Shown: piece after piece, positions 34,137 to 45,886 of the stretch
Numbering within the stretch: the first letter of the stretch is position 1
How the letters are laid out: the number at the start of each line of letters is the position of its first letter
NCBI RefSeq assembly: GCF_030272615.1
Contig: NC_081414.1
Span: forward strand, 661,926,438-661,990,437
DNA: 64,000 nucleotides
Source of the DNA: Cryptomeria japonica
Lineage: Eukaryota; Streptophyta; Pinopsida; Cupressales; Cupressaceae
Reading direction: 5' to 3'
Position numbers and translations under genes: made by a program
The notes under the pieces: model-generated
Seen by the model: only the letters and a program-made list of their open reading frames with translations
What the model was told of the DNA's origin: nothing
Databases searched by the model: none

Positions 34137-37100
34137 TTAGGGGCCCATAGTGGTGCACCTGAACCCCCTTGTATGTGTCAGTTTTATATAAAACTTAGAG
34201 TACAAAATTTAATTATCAAACAAGTGGGGATGAAATCATTCAGTATCTATCATATCACTAACACAATCTATCATGCCCATTATTGGTTCATATGATCAAA
34301 GTAGACGTATCCATATAGGCAATAATCAACCAAAACATTCATTGTCAGATGAGGTTCATCACCCTACTTTTAAACCACTACAACAAAATTATATTGTCAT
34401 ATGAAATGTTGGCATATGTGCAGAGTATGATATTGTATGTTGTCATTGATGTCAATATGCTGAAGAGTGAACCGGTATATTGAAGTAAGCGACTGGCAAG
34501 AGAACCAGTATGATGTTGCAAACCGGTATATGTGAAAAAGTGAAGCAGTATGTCTGTCCAAGTGAACCGGTATGTTGGAATGTGAACCGGTATAATATGG
34601 AATGTTTTGTATCAAAGTTTCATATGGTATGACTACCGGTTGGTAGTCTCAGCTTCAGGGTTTCCGATTGAAGTGTTCCATGCTTGTGTGATTCAACCGA
34701 TGACATCGTGTGATAAGTTAGCATTGTAATGAAGAACAGATTGTGTTGCCACGTCAGCCTTGTGCACGTGAAGGATCTTGCATGAAAGAGATTGATCATA
34801 TCTACCTCAGGAATGTGCGAAGTCTCTGTAAACGGTGGAGAATGCGTGATGGGTTATCAGCCTCCAAGAAGCGGTGAAGAACGAACGTTGGAGAACGTCT
34901 TGAGATTTGTTCAAGACTGTTGTAATCAATACAATATGTTCCACAGTTAGGATTGAACCGACTGAATTGCTTAACCTAAATGTTTAGGGTTTAGGGTTTA
35001 TGCTACCGACCTATCTGTTTCCTATAAGGTCGATGTTGTTTTTCATGTTGAAGTTGTTGGCAAATGTTGTGTGTGTATCTAAGTGCAGAGATACGTGATT
35101 TTTGCCAGACCAGATAAAAGAATAGATACCTGCAGAGTGTGATTGCAGAAGGAAGGAATTAAAGCGGATCTGCATTGGCATTGAATGTTGTTACCAGATC
35201 ATTGTAATACCTGTTGACCTCTAACCACTTCAACAGTTGGAAAATCCCTTAACAGGGTAGCTTTAACCGGCTTGTTGTAAATCCTTTAACAGGGTGACTC
35301 AAAATCATTGAGTTCTTAAAATCCTCTAACAAGGTAACCTTTGACAGGGTTTAACCCTTAACTGGGTATTTAGCCATCCCTTAACTGGGTGATCCCTAGC
35401 AAGATCGGAACCTATTGTATTAGTCTTTAACCGAACTAGGCTCCTAACAAAGTGGACTTCAAAAGGGTTCAAAGAACAGTTTGTGAGTATTCATCCCCAC
35501 CGTGGTTTTTCCCAGTTGGGTTTCCACGTGAAAAATATGTGTGTCATGTGTGATGCCTTTTCATGTGATGCTTTGTTATTTTCTGTCAAGTGGTAAATCA
35601 TGTTGAACTAGCAAGTTATTATATTTCTGAAAGTAGAGTACTTGTTTATGCGTAAGGGTGAAGTGGAAATAAGATGTTAGATTGTGAGGAAAGCTAAGAG
35701 TTACTGGTTTATGTCTTTCACATTCTTATTGTGTTTAACCGGTAGTAATCTGGTTTAGACCGGTGTTATTGTTTGCCAATAAAGTGCAGTGTTTTCAGTC
35801 AAACCCATTTAAGGAAAAGTGTTTTTGTCTGTACTGATTCACCCCCCCTCTCAGTACCAGTTTGGTACTAACTGTTCATCATTGATTCATCAATGAAATT
35901 TCATCCTCAAATCTATCACATCATAGAGAACTACTTACAACTCCTAAGACCATGTGTGCCCACTAAAACATGACTAGGTTAACAAATTATTGCACCCTCT
36001 ATCCCATTTGTCTAGTTGAACTGCACAACTATTGATCACTTCATCTCATGCCTATTGGTCAAATCACCATCATTCCCACCTGCATCCACCACAAACAAGC
36101 TATAAAGCCACCGTTTTTCATTTAAAACCAATCAACTTAGAAATAAACGATGAAAACAAACTAGCACTACAAATTCAAAGAACATTCAAAATTCTAATTG
36201 GAAACAATACATAAATTAAAGAGGCAATACCAACAAATCATAAGTTTGTCACATTCAAATAGACATGAAATCATCTCATTCGACTCAAGAAGAAGACATA
36301 GTAGCCATCAAAGAGGAGGAGGAAGACACAACAACCCAAAGAGGAGGAAGAAGACACATATTTGTTCCAAGTTTTACTCGTTCCATTTTTCTATTATTTT
36401 TTATACATTTGATGCAGTTCACAGTTTGTTGTGCTTGTACATGTTTAAACTATGCATGCCAATGCAATTTGCTACATGTTTCTATTATTGTTTTAAGCAT
36501 TTTAATGATCATCTTTCTATTGTTTCTTTAAACTATGTATATGCCAATGCAAGTCTTAATTTGTTAGGCCCCTTTTTACTATTTGGCAATCTTAAGGAAA
36601 TGCTCTTTCTATTGTTTTCTTGATGTTTGTTTCCTTGATGTTCATTTCCTTATCAGTTTTCTAAACCCTTACTTACAGTTTTGCACCCTCATGCTTTATG
36701 AAGTTTCTTAAACCCTTACCATTTTACATCCTTACTATTTTAAGGTTTTAGTTTGTTAAACCCTTTCTTACTGTTCTATAGTCTTAAGGAAATTTTATTT
36801 CTATTATTTCCTTGATGTTCATTTCTTTATGTAGACATCTAAACCTTTTCGTATTGTTTTACATCCTCTTGTTTTTTTAATTTCTTAAGCCCTTATTGCT
36901 TACATCATTACTTTTTTACAGTCTTAGTTTGTTAAACCCTTTCTTACTATTTTATGGTCTAAGGAAATGTTCTTTCCATTGTTTCCTTGATGTTCATTTC
37001 CTTCCCAGTTAGGGGCCCACAATGGTGCACCTGAACCCCCTGTATGTGTCAATTTTATATAAAACTTAGAGTACAAAATTTAATTGTCAAACAAGTGGGG

Positions 37101-38390
37101 ATGAAATCCTTCAGCATCTATCATATCACTAACACAATCTACCATGCCCATTACTGGGTCATATGATCAAAGTAAACGTATCCATATAGGCAACAATCAA
37201 CCAAAACATTCATTGTCAGATGAGGTTCATCACCCTACTTTTAAACCACTACAACAAAATTATATTGCCATATGAAATTTCATCCTCAAATCTATCACAT
37301 CATAGAGAACTACTTACAACTCCTAAGACCATGTGTACCCACTAAAACATGACTAGGTTAACACATTATTGCGCCCTCTATCCCATCTATCTAGTTGAAC
37401 CGCACAGCTATTGATCACTTCATCTCACACCTATTGGTCAAATCACCATCATTCCCACCTACATCCACCACGAACAAGCTATAAGGCCACCATTTTTCAC
37501 TTAAAACCAGTCAACTCAGAAATAAACGATGAAAACAAACTAGCACTACAAATTCAAAGAACATTCAAAATTCTAATTGGAAATAGTACATAAATTAAAG
37601 AGGCAATACCAACAAATCATAAGTTTGTCACATTCAAATAGACATGAAATCATCTCATTCGACTCAAGAAGAAGACATAGTAGCCATCAAAGAGGAGGAA
37701 TAAGACACAACAACCCAAAGAGGAGGAAGAAGACACATATTTGTTCCAAGTTTTACTCGTTCCATTTCTCTATTATTTTTTATACATTTGATGCATTTCA
37801 CAGTTTGTTGTGCTTGTACATGTTTAAACTATGTATGCCAATGCAATTTGCTACATGTTTCTATTATTGTTTTTAGCATTTTAACAATCATCTTTCTATT
37901 GTTTCTTTAAACTATGTATATGCCAGTGCAAGTCTTAATTTGTTAGGCCCCTTTTTACTATTTGGCAATCTTAAGGAAATGCTCTTTCTATTGTTTTCTT
38001 GATGTTTGTTTCCTTGATGTTCATTTCCTTATCAGTTTTCTAAACCCTTACTTGCAGTTTTGCACCCTCATTCTTTATAAAGTTTTTAAAACCCTTACCA
38101 TTTTACATCCTTACTCTTTTAAGGTTTTAGTTTGTTAAACCCTTTCTTACTGTTCTATAGTATTAAGGAAATTTTATTTCTATTATTTCCTTGATGTTCA
38201 TTTCTTTATGTAGATATCTAAACCTTTTCTTATTGTTTTACATCCTCTTATTTTTTTATGTTTCTTAAGCCCTTATTGTTTTACATCATCACTGTTTTAC
38301 AGTCTTAGTTTGTTAAACCCTTTCTTACTATTTTATGGTCTAAGGAAATGTTCTTTCCATTGTTTCCTTGATGTTCATTTCCTTCCCAGT
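34137..38390 (+). repeat. Tandem duplication of a ~1.38-kb unit, first copy split by a solo LTR
   Basis: Unit A is 34137-37009 and unit B 37010-38390. A without its insert is about 1381 bp and B is 1381 bp; both start GTTAGGGGCCCA and end ATTTCCTTCCCAGT. The junction shares only the short string GTT/AGT, suggesting microhomology or unequal exchange. Matching short frames in the two copies (36032-36214 and 37411-37593) are not convincing genes. Confidence 0.93.
34407..35893 (+). mobile_element. Solo LTR, Copia type
   Basis: It begins TGTTGGCATATGTGC with TTGTCATTGATGTCAA near 34439, has GATTCACCCCCCCTCTCAG near 35838 and ends near CATCAA. TGAAA flanks both sides (34402-34406 and 35894-35898), and the second copy of the surrounding duplication (37273-37277) shows the site without the insert. 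The terminal base is ambiguous by one. No internal region is present, so LTR-LTR recombination removed it. Six ACCGGTAT-like motifs lie at 34470-34593. Confidence 0.9.
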
Positions 38391-38790
38391 TTTCTAAACC
38401 ATAACTAGTTTACATCCTTGTACTTATTTTAGTCTCTTAAACCCTTATTGTTTTATAGTCTTAGTTTATTAAACTCTTTCTTACTATTTTACGGTCTTAA
38501 GGAAATGTTATTTGCATTGTTTCCTTGATGTTCATTTCCTTCCCAGTTTTCTAAATCCTTATTGTTTTACTTCCTCCTACTTTTTTTAGTTCCTTAAACC
38601 CTTACTGTTTTACAGTTTTAGTTTGTTAAACACTTTCTTACTGTTTTATTGTCTTAAGGAAATGTTCTCTCTATTGTTTCCTTGGTGTTAATTTCCTTCC
38701 CAGTTTTCTAAACCCTTACTTATTGTTTTACATCCTCTTGCTTTTTTGTTAATAAAACCCTTATTGTTTTACATCTTTATTGTTTTACGG
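36591..38790 (+). repeat. Degenerate minisatellite, period about 155-190 bp
   Basis: Units contain in order TTAAGGAAATGTTCTTTC, TTTCCTTGATGTTCATTTCC, AGTTTTCTAAACCCTTA, TTGTTTTACATCCTC and TTTGTTAAACCCTTTCTTAC. Unit starts occur near 36591, 36783 and 36957, then 37972, 38161, 38341, 38499 and 38653. The array is interrupted by the left part of unit B of the larger duplication. Confidence 0.8.
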
Positions 38791-39107
38791 TATTAGTTAC
38801 TATTTCATGGACTTCATATTACAAATACCAAATAACATGTTCAAGCATCATTGTCCAAAAAGCATTATGTAAAGGGAAGTATACTTCTTTTGTTCAAGCA
38901 TCATTGCCATCTTACACAATATTTCTGTCATTGAATATAAAAACAGATAACACTTACTCATCAAGCATCATGGTTAAAATTGATTATAAAGCATCATTGT
39001 ACAAAATAATATGGTTAGTTTGTTCCATTTCACAATTCCTCATATTCTACCATACTTCAATTTTCAAGTTAGATATGAGAATTCTAATTCTACTTATTAT
39101 CTGTAGA
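38791..39107. other. Intergenic; probable 5' part of the pogo-like transposon
   Basis: No frame stands out. It lies between the minisatellite and the first transposase fragment, so it may hold the transposon's 5' end, but no inverted terminal repeat could be identified. Confidence 0.35.
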
Positions 39108-39320
39108 TGAGGAAGGGAGATCATATGACGACCCATGTTGCAAAGAAAAGAGAAACCACAAGATTGCCTCCTCGTAGAAGAGGATTCATCCCCCAAGAGC
39201 ATTAAAACCCTGCCTCAAGTTGACAGCAATCCACATCCTATAGCGCTAGTAGTGAAGGGTACTACACCTCAAAGACTGCAAAAAATAACAATGCAAGAGA
39301 AGCTATGGTCAGCAGATGAT
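39108..39320 (+). pseudogene. Pogo/Tigger-like transposase relic, fragment 1 (N-terminus)
   Basis: The final segment reads MQEKLWSADD (39291-39320). It continues across Copia element 3 into MKEALEDVKDNNMLVRIA at 47096 onward, the start of a psq-type helix-turn-helix found in pogo-like transposases. An ATG lies at 39108, but a frame change is needed within the first 30 codons. The fragment ends exactly at the target site of element 3. Confidence 0.7.
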
Positions 39321-40326
39321 TGTTGGCAATTTGATGGAATTGATTATGATGTTTTGTCATTGATGTCAACACTAGCTGCTTTGGTTGTTTACTGGTATCC
39401 GGTTGATCCCGGTAGGATGATTGGTTTCTGGTTGGTAAGATCATGTTGATTTGGTATACTCCGGTATGCTTTGGCTTATGGAATTGGCTTAGATCTGCTA
39501 TTCATTGTATTCAAATATATGTTCAGTCAATTGGTATTGATTTGGTGATTAGATGATATCTTATATGCTGGTAAACTTAGTTTTTTTTATCCGGTTAGGG
39601 TTTCACCAGTAGAGCTTTGTTGAACATCTTTTGATATTATGCATAAGTGGTGTTGGTGCGGCTTCTAGAAGAGATTCAGGATGCTAATGGTGATCATGTT
39701 CGAGCCTTGACTCATTGGAATCATTGCTTTAGCTATGTGGACCTAAATTGGGTCTGGTGCTATCTAGGTTATGGATCGGCTTAATGTAACATGTTGTTGA
39801 AACTTCTCGATGTGTTTCTGGGATGACTTGTGGGTTGGATGATATTTGTTTGGCTTCAGGCCGACATGTTTTATAATTATGTAATAGTTTTTATTGTCTG
39901 GGTGGTCAACCCAATTGTTTAAGGTCTAGGGTTTGTATATATATGTGTATGATCTCATTGTAGATCATGGTATGCAAGCAAATAATGTAATAATCATTCA
40001 TGCAAAGGATTTGGTCAATCATAGGTGATCGAGTTGAGTTTATGCAGGAGGTTTAAGAGCTCCAGTATTGAGCTTAACCGGAACTGTATTCAGACATAGG
40101 AGATGTTATTATTGCAGTTCATTCTTCCTTTCGGATTGTAGTATGGATTTCTTATGTAGTCAATGAGACTCCTTTTGTAATGAGCAATGTGCTCTAGGTT
40201 GTTGGTCTTCCTACAAGTGCAGGCCCCTCAATTTGTATTCACATTCTTACTATAGAAGTATCATCTGACTGTGGGTAGGCTTCCCACCGTGGTTTTTCCC
40301 TTTACCGGGTTTTCTACGTACAAATC
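39321..40326 (+). repeat. Truncated 5' LTR of element 3
   Basis: Matches the first ~990 bp of 45887-47090. It stops after ACGTACAAATC, then runs straight into gag codons (AACAACAAAAGCTATATGGG). The lost part includes the R/U5 end and the terminal CA. Confidence 0.93.
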
Positions 40327-41200
40327 AACAACAAAAGCTATATGGGACACGTTGGAGACTTTAAATGAAGGTAACCCTACTGTTAAGATTGCTAAACTTG
40401 ATGGCTACCGGGTGAGATATGAAAATTTGAAGATGGAAGAAGATGAAAGGATTACTACATTTATGGAAAGGGTAAATGAAATTGTCATGGGAATTCAATG
40501 TTGTGGTGGATCTCTAAGTGAAAATGAAATAGTTTCTAAAGTTATGAGAGTTATACCACCGACTTATAAGATGAAGGCTACTGCAATTAATGAATTGAGA
40601 ACAATGGCAAATACTTATGTCAATAGGGATACCTTGGCTGGGAAATTATTTGTTTTTGAGCTTGAAGAATTTGGACCTTCTGAAGTTGTGAAGTTTGAAC
40701 CTGTTTTTCATGCATTTACATCTTCAACTGGCAAGAAAGATTGGAAAGATTTGTATGCAAAGGAATTGGAAGATATGAAGAGGCAAGATGAAGAATTTGA
40801 GCAACTTTAAGCCCCATTTCTTAGAAGAGTACGCAAAGGACCGGTAGGAAGTAAGTATGAAGGAAAATCACCCTTTAAATGTTTTGCATGTAATAAGATG
40901 GGTCATTTTGCATCTAGATATCCTGAAAGAAATTCAAGATTTGAAGAAAGAGCTAGAAGATATTTTAAGCCTAACCCTGAATATAAGAACAACCATAAGT
41001 ACAGGAGAAACAAAGATAAATCATGTTACTTTGTTGATGAGGAAGGTGTGATTGATTTTGATGGTGAACTGACACAAGACTCTGCTAGTGGTTCCGGCAA
41101 TGGAAAGGAATGGGTGTTCCTGGCTATCAAGGAAGATGATCCTGTACTGGAAAAGAATCTACCTAAAGAAAAGGCCCTTGTGCTAAAATTGAAAATAAGA
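40327..41200 (+). pseudogene. Gag relic of element 3, 5'-deleted
   Basis: Gag begins mid-protein at TTKAIWDTLETLNEGN and continues through the UBN2 capsid region (MEEDERITTFMERVNEIVMG) to a stop at about 40808-40810, with frame resuming near 40860. The zinc knuckle CFACNKMGHFASRY (about 40880-40921) has Tyr in place of the last Cys. By eye it is closely related to the gag of element 1 (same order of blocks, many identical residues). Confidence 0.9.
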
Positions 41201-44200
41201 ATGAATGGGTAATAGATAGTGGATGTTCACATCATATGACTGGAGATAAAATGAAGTTTCTATCTTTGCAAGAATTTGATGGTGGTCTGGTTATATTTGG
41301 AGATGACAAAGCATGCATGATAAAGGAAGAGGAACTATATCTTTAGATGGTAAGCACAATACTGATAATGTTTATTATGTTGAAGGTTTAAGGCATAATC
41401 TTTTGAGTGTAGGACAGTTGGTGGATAAGGGATTTAAATTACAATTCAAGGATGGAGATGCAAGATCATTAATAGATCTGGATTGGATATTGCTACCGGT
41501 ACTCAAACAAATGGTAATATATTTCATTTGAATTCTGGTGAGAAGGCATGTTTGATTGCACAAACTAATGAGAGTTGGCTTTGACATAAAAGATTATGTC
41601 ATGTGAATTTTGATTTCATGGTAAAGATCAGTTCAACCATGGCAGTTAGAGATATACCTAAGATTGTGAAGCCCTATAATCCAGCATGTAAAGAATGTCA
41701 AATGAGAAAATAGGTCAGAACCTCTTTCGAGAGTATACAAGACAAATCTAATGATATTCTTGATCTTATTCATACTAATTTGTGTGGTCTTGCTAGAATC
41801 AAAAGTTTTCAAGGTGATAGATATTTTATGCTAATCATTGATGATTATTCTAGAATGAAGTGGGTTACTTTTCTAAGGGAGAAATCTGAAGCTTTTGAAA
41901 AGTTTAAAATCTTTAAAGCTAAGGTTGAAACTGAGACGGGATTGAAGATTAAGTGCTTAAGGTAAAATCATGGTGGAGAATTCACATCCGGTGAGTTTAA
42001 TAACTTTTGTGAGAAGCATGGCATAAAGAGACAATTTTCTGCTCCTCAAACACCTCAGCAGAATGGAGTTGTGGAAAGAAAGAACATAACTATCTTGGAT
42101 GCTACTAGAACCATGATGATGGAAGCTAATCTAGCTCATATCTACTAAAGAGAAGTAGTGAGCACAACAGTTTATACATTCAACAGAGTTCATGTCAAAG
42201 GAGAAACTGGTAAGACACCTTATGAGCTATGGTTTGGCAATACACCTACAACTAAGTACTTCAGAATTTTTGGTAGTAAATTTTATATCAAAAGAGATGA
42301 TTTCATTGGCAAGTTTGATCCTAGATGTGATGAATGAATATTTCTTGGTTATTCTAATGAAAGCAAAGCATATAGATGTTATAACAAAAGATTGCAGAGA
42401 ATTGTGGAGAGCACTAATGTCAAGGTGGATGAGCTGAATAGAAGTCAAATCAAAACTTATGAGAAAAAACGGGCAGTGGAAATGATCATAACTGAACCGG
42501 TAACACCTTTACCGGAACAAAATGTTGAACCAATTACTCCAATGGTATTAGAAAATTCAATAGTAACTAAAGATCAGGGAACATTAACAAAGAATCAGAA
42601 GACTCCTAGGTACGGAAGGTTGAATCATTCAGAAGATCAGATCATTGGGGATAAGAACAAAGGAGTGATGATAAGAAGAAGATTGGCAGTTGATGAGGTA
42701 TGTTTAATATCTCAAGTTGAACCAGTATTAATAATTGAAGCATGTAAAGATGAGTGTTGGATGAAAGCTATGGAAGAAGAATTAGATCAGATAGAAAAGA
42801 ATAACACATGGATTTTAGTTCCCCAGCCTAAAAATAAGAATGTTATTGGAACTAAATGGGTTTTTAGGAATAAATTAAATGAAATTGGACAAGTTGTGAG
42901 GAATAAAGCTAGATTGGTTTGTAAAAGATATTCTCAGAAGGAAGGAATTGATTATGATGAAACCTTTCCACCTGTAGCTAGGATTGAAGATGCAAGATTA
43001 TTTATTGCCTATGTTGCACATAAAAACTACAAGGTTTATCAGATGAATGTTAAGTGTACTTTTCTGAATGGGGATCTTGATGAGGAAGTTTATATTGAGC
43101 AACCTGATGGCTTTTCACTTTCAGATAATAAAAACATGGTTTGCGGGTTAAAGAAAGCTTTGTATGAATTGAAACAGGCACCTAGAGTTTGGTATGCAAG
43201 GTTGGACAAATATCTTTTAAAACTTGGTTTCACTAAAGGTAATGCTGACAGTAACCTATATTATTAAGTCATAGATGATGATATTCTGATTATTGAGGTC
43301 TTTGTTGATGACATAATTTTTGGAGGTGAGGATAAGTTATGCACAAAATTTTCTAACAATATGAAGAATGAATTTGAGATGTCTATGATTGGGGAAATGA
43401 GATTTTTCTTAGGTTTGTAAATTACTCAGACTGATAAAGGTATTTTCATCTATCATACTAAGTATGCTAGAGAGTTGTTGAAGAAATTTGGTCTTGAAAA
43501 TTCTAAACCGGTTGGTACTCCTATGGTTACAAGTGAGAAATTGACAAAGAAAGATGAATCAACACCAGTAAATCCTACAAGATACAAGTCTATGATTAGA
43601 GGTCTGCTATGTTTGACTTAGACTAGACCGGATATAATCAATGCAGTTTGCATTGCATCAAGATATCAAAGTGATCCTAGAGAAAATCATGAGAGTGTGG
43701 TGAAAAGGATTTTTAGGTACTTACAAGGAACATGTGAATATGGTTTGTGGTATCCTAAAGATGACGACTTTACTTTATGTGCATATACAGATGCAAATTG
43801 GGCATGTGATGTTGATGACCGAAAGAGCACTTCCGATGGAGATTTCTTTCTTGGAAAGAAACTTATTTCATGGATCAGCAAGAAACAATCATGTACTTCT
43901 TTATCTATTGCTGAAGCTGAGTATGTTGTTGCTACTACTAACGGTACACAAGTTCTATGGATGAAGCAAATGTTAAAGGACATAAAAGTGCATTGCAATG
44001 AACCGGTAGTTTTTCACTGTGATAACTCTGCTGCTATAGACATATCATAGAATCTGGTATTCCACTCTAAGACAAAGCACATATCTATCAAATACAACTT
44101 CTTGAAAGAAAAGGTGGAAGAAAATGAAGTTAGATTGGTTTATGTGAACACTAAAGAGTAGATTGTAGACATCTTCACTAAACCTTTGCCTAAAGAATCA

Positions 44201-44254
44201 TTTGAGTACCTCATAGACAGATTAGGGGTTTCTGCCCCTCCGGTAGAAAACTGA
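41201..44254 (+). pseudogene. Copia pol relic of element 3
   Basis: Protease keeps an intact catalytic core, WVIDSGCSHHM (about 41205-41240). The integrase core starts near 41757; its first catalytic Asp reads Asn (HTNL, 41777-41779), the second Asp is also lost near 41968, and the Glu in NGVVERKN is kept. RT (about 42770-43330) is open for 291 codons up to 43267, with [35 protein letters not shown] and later FVDDIIFG. RNase H near 43780-44220 includes DANWACDVDDRKS and FTKPLPKESFEYL. It ends APPVEN-stop at 44252-44254. Stops occur at 43417-43419, 43619-43621, 44048-44050, about 44159 and elsewhere. Confidence 0.93.
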
Positions 44255-44386
44255 TTGATGTTATTTGGCATCTGTGTGGTATGCATTATCAGAGCTATTA
44301 TTCATTCCGGATTGATGTAGTGATGCTACTATTCAGGGGAAGTAGTTAGTCTTGTGATTCAATGGTTTATGATTTTTCTTTGATAT

Positions 44387-45648
44387 TGTAAAGCGGAAAA
44401 ATCGAACCCTAGTTGTTCTCCCCTCCCCAATCTCCAAGGAGAGAGAAGGGAGAGTCACTAGGGTTGATGGTTTTCACTTAGGAGAGACTTTACATTCAAA
44501 AGAGGGGTTGAAACCCACAAGATCCAATCCCACACAATGCAAGATTGGATTCTAAATGAGTTTTCAAGGGTTGTGACATCAAGGATACCCTCTTTTGTAA
44601 AGAATGTAGATAGAATGATTGAACTAGGAATGCATGTAAAGTAGGAAAGATTCGCTTATAAACAGAGATAGGGATATGGGATGAAGTTGCGGACCTGGAA
44701 TTAGCAGTAAAATGTCGAGATGGTGTTGTTCTGCAAATTTGAGCGAAAGTTGACGGGACGATGGCGCCCGGCGTGCACACGGTCCTCAGAAAAATCCGCG
44801 AAACGAAGGGGGATCTGTTCGTCTCTGCACAAGGATTCCAGAGCTTCAATCACAGCCGCGTACCTGCAACCTACAAACAAAAAAGAGAGGACGATTAGGG
44901 GGTTAGGGATTAGGGGTTTGCCTTTAGGTCAAACCCCGGTTTTGGAATTAACCAAGAAATGAGAATGTTGTAAATGTAAATGTTTGTAATGTAAACAAGT
45001 ATCGATACCTTGTTGTAAGAATGTTTGTATTCTTACATGCGAAGGTGTAATGTATGTAGTATGTTGTATGTTGTATGTGATCTCCTCTTCAATGGTTGAA
45101 TCCTTGTCTTGAATGCAACACCTAGCCTTGAATGGAGACTTAGAATGCTCAATTGCTTGAAGGAATGCTTGAATGCTTTAATGTTTGAATGTTCGAATAT
45201 CACTTCCGCCTTTTGCACACATATGTCTTCCTCCCTTTTTTGGAAGAGGAAATGTAGTTTATATACTTGTCAATTAGGGTTGATAGAGTGATTTTCTCGA
45301 CCTTAGGCCGACCAAGAAACATTATTTCCCAAATTGCAAACTTAAAGACTCGATGCCCAAAAGAGATCGAGCCCAAAATAGGGCTAGGGACCAAGGCGTT
45401 GGGCGCCATGGTCCTGGGGGACCAGGGCACTGGGCGCCATGGTCCTGAAGGACCAGGGCGCTAGGTGCCATGGTCCCACCTCCCGGGACAGCAGGGTGCA
45501 AGGAGGGATCAGGCCAGGGTGCAGAAAAATGCAGTTTTTGGTGTTGTAAACAGGTTTCGGGGTCTCCATTCAGATTCAGCGTTGCGCCGCCATCGTGAAG
45601 ACCCAAATGCAGTCGAAATTGCAAGTGTCACAATTTTAGGACGCTACA
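44387..45648. mobile_element. Solo LTR nested in element 3
   Basis: 1262 bp, starting TGTAAAGCGG and ending ACGCTACA, so the termini TGTA/TACA are inverted. The TSD GATAT is perfect (44382-44386 and 45649-45653). The sequence is unlike the Copia LTRs here and is much more GC-rich at 45360-45500. Orientation and superfamily are not determined. It includes three ~30-bp repeats at 45389-45480. Confidence 0.88.
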
Positions 45649-45653
45649 GATAT

Positions 45654-45886
45654 TTATGTCAAATATTTGGCATTAATGTTAAAGGGGGAGAGATATTCAT
45701 GTGAAAAACTTAAGGAGTAATATACATTAGGGGAGAAATTTGCAGAACTTAACTGTGATATCATCTACAAGGAGAGTATGAATTAGAACTTCATTGCTAT
45801 ATTCTTGGGTGGGAGATTTGTTTGACATTTCTTGGCACTTGGATGTTTTTCACATTAGTGTTGCCATCAATGCCAAAGGGGGAGAT
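45654..45886 (+). other. 3' non-coding region and polypurine tracts of element 3
   Basis: TTGGCATTAATGTTAA (45667-45682) precedes AAAGGGGGAGAG. Then an inverted version (45857-45877) precedes AAAGGGGGAGAT, which abuts the 3' LTR. The arrangement is the same as in elements 1 and 2. Confidence 0.8.

Noticed and set aside
36032-36623. Short paired ORFs in both units of the tandem duplication
   Set aside because: Frames change between copies (a stop appears in unit B near 37700) and composition is low-complexity, so there is no support for a gene.
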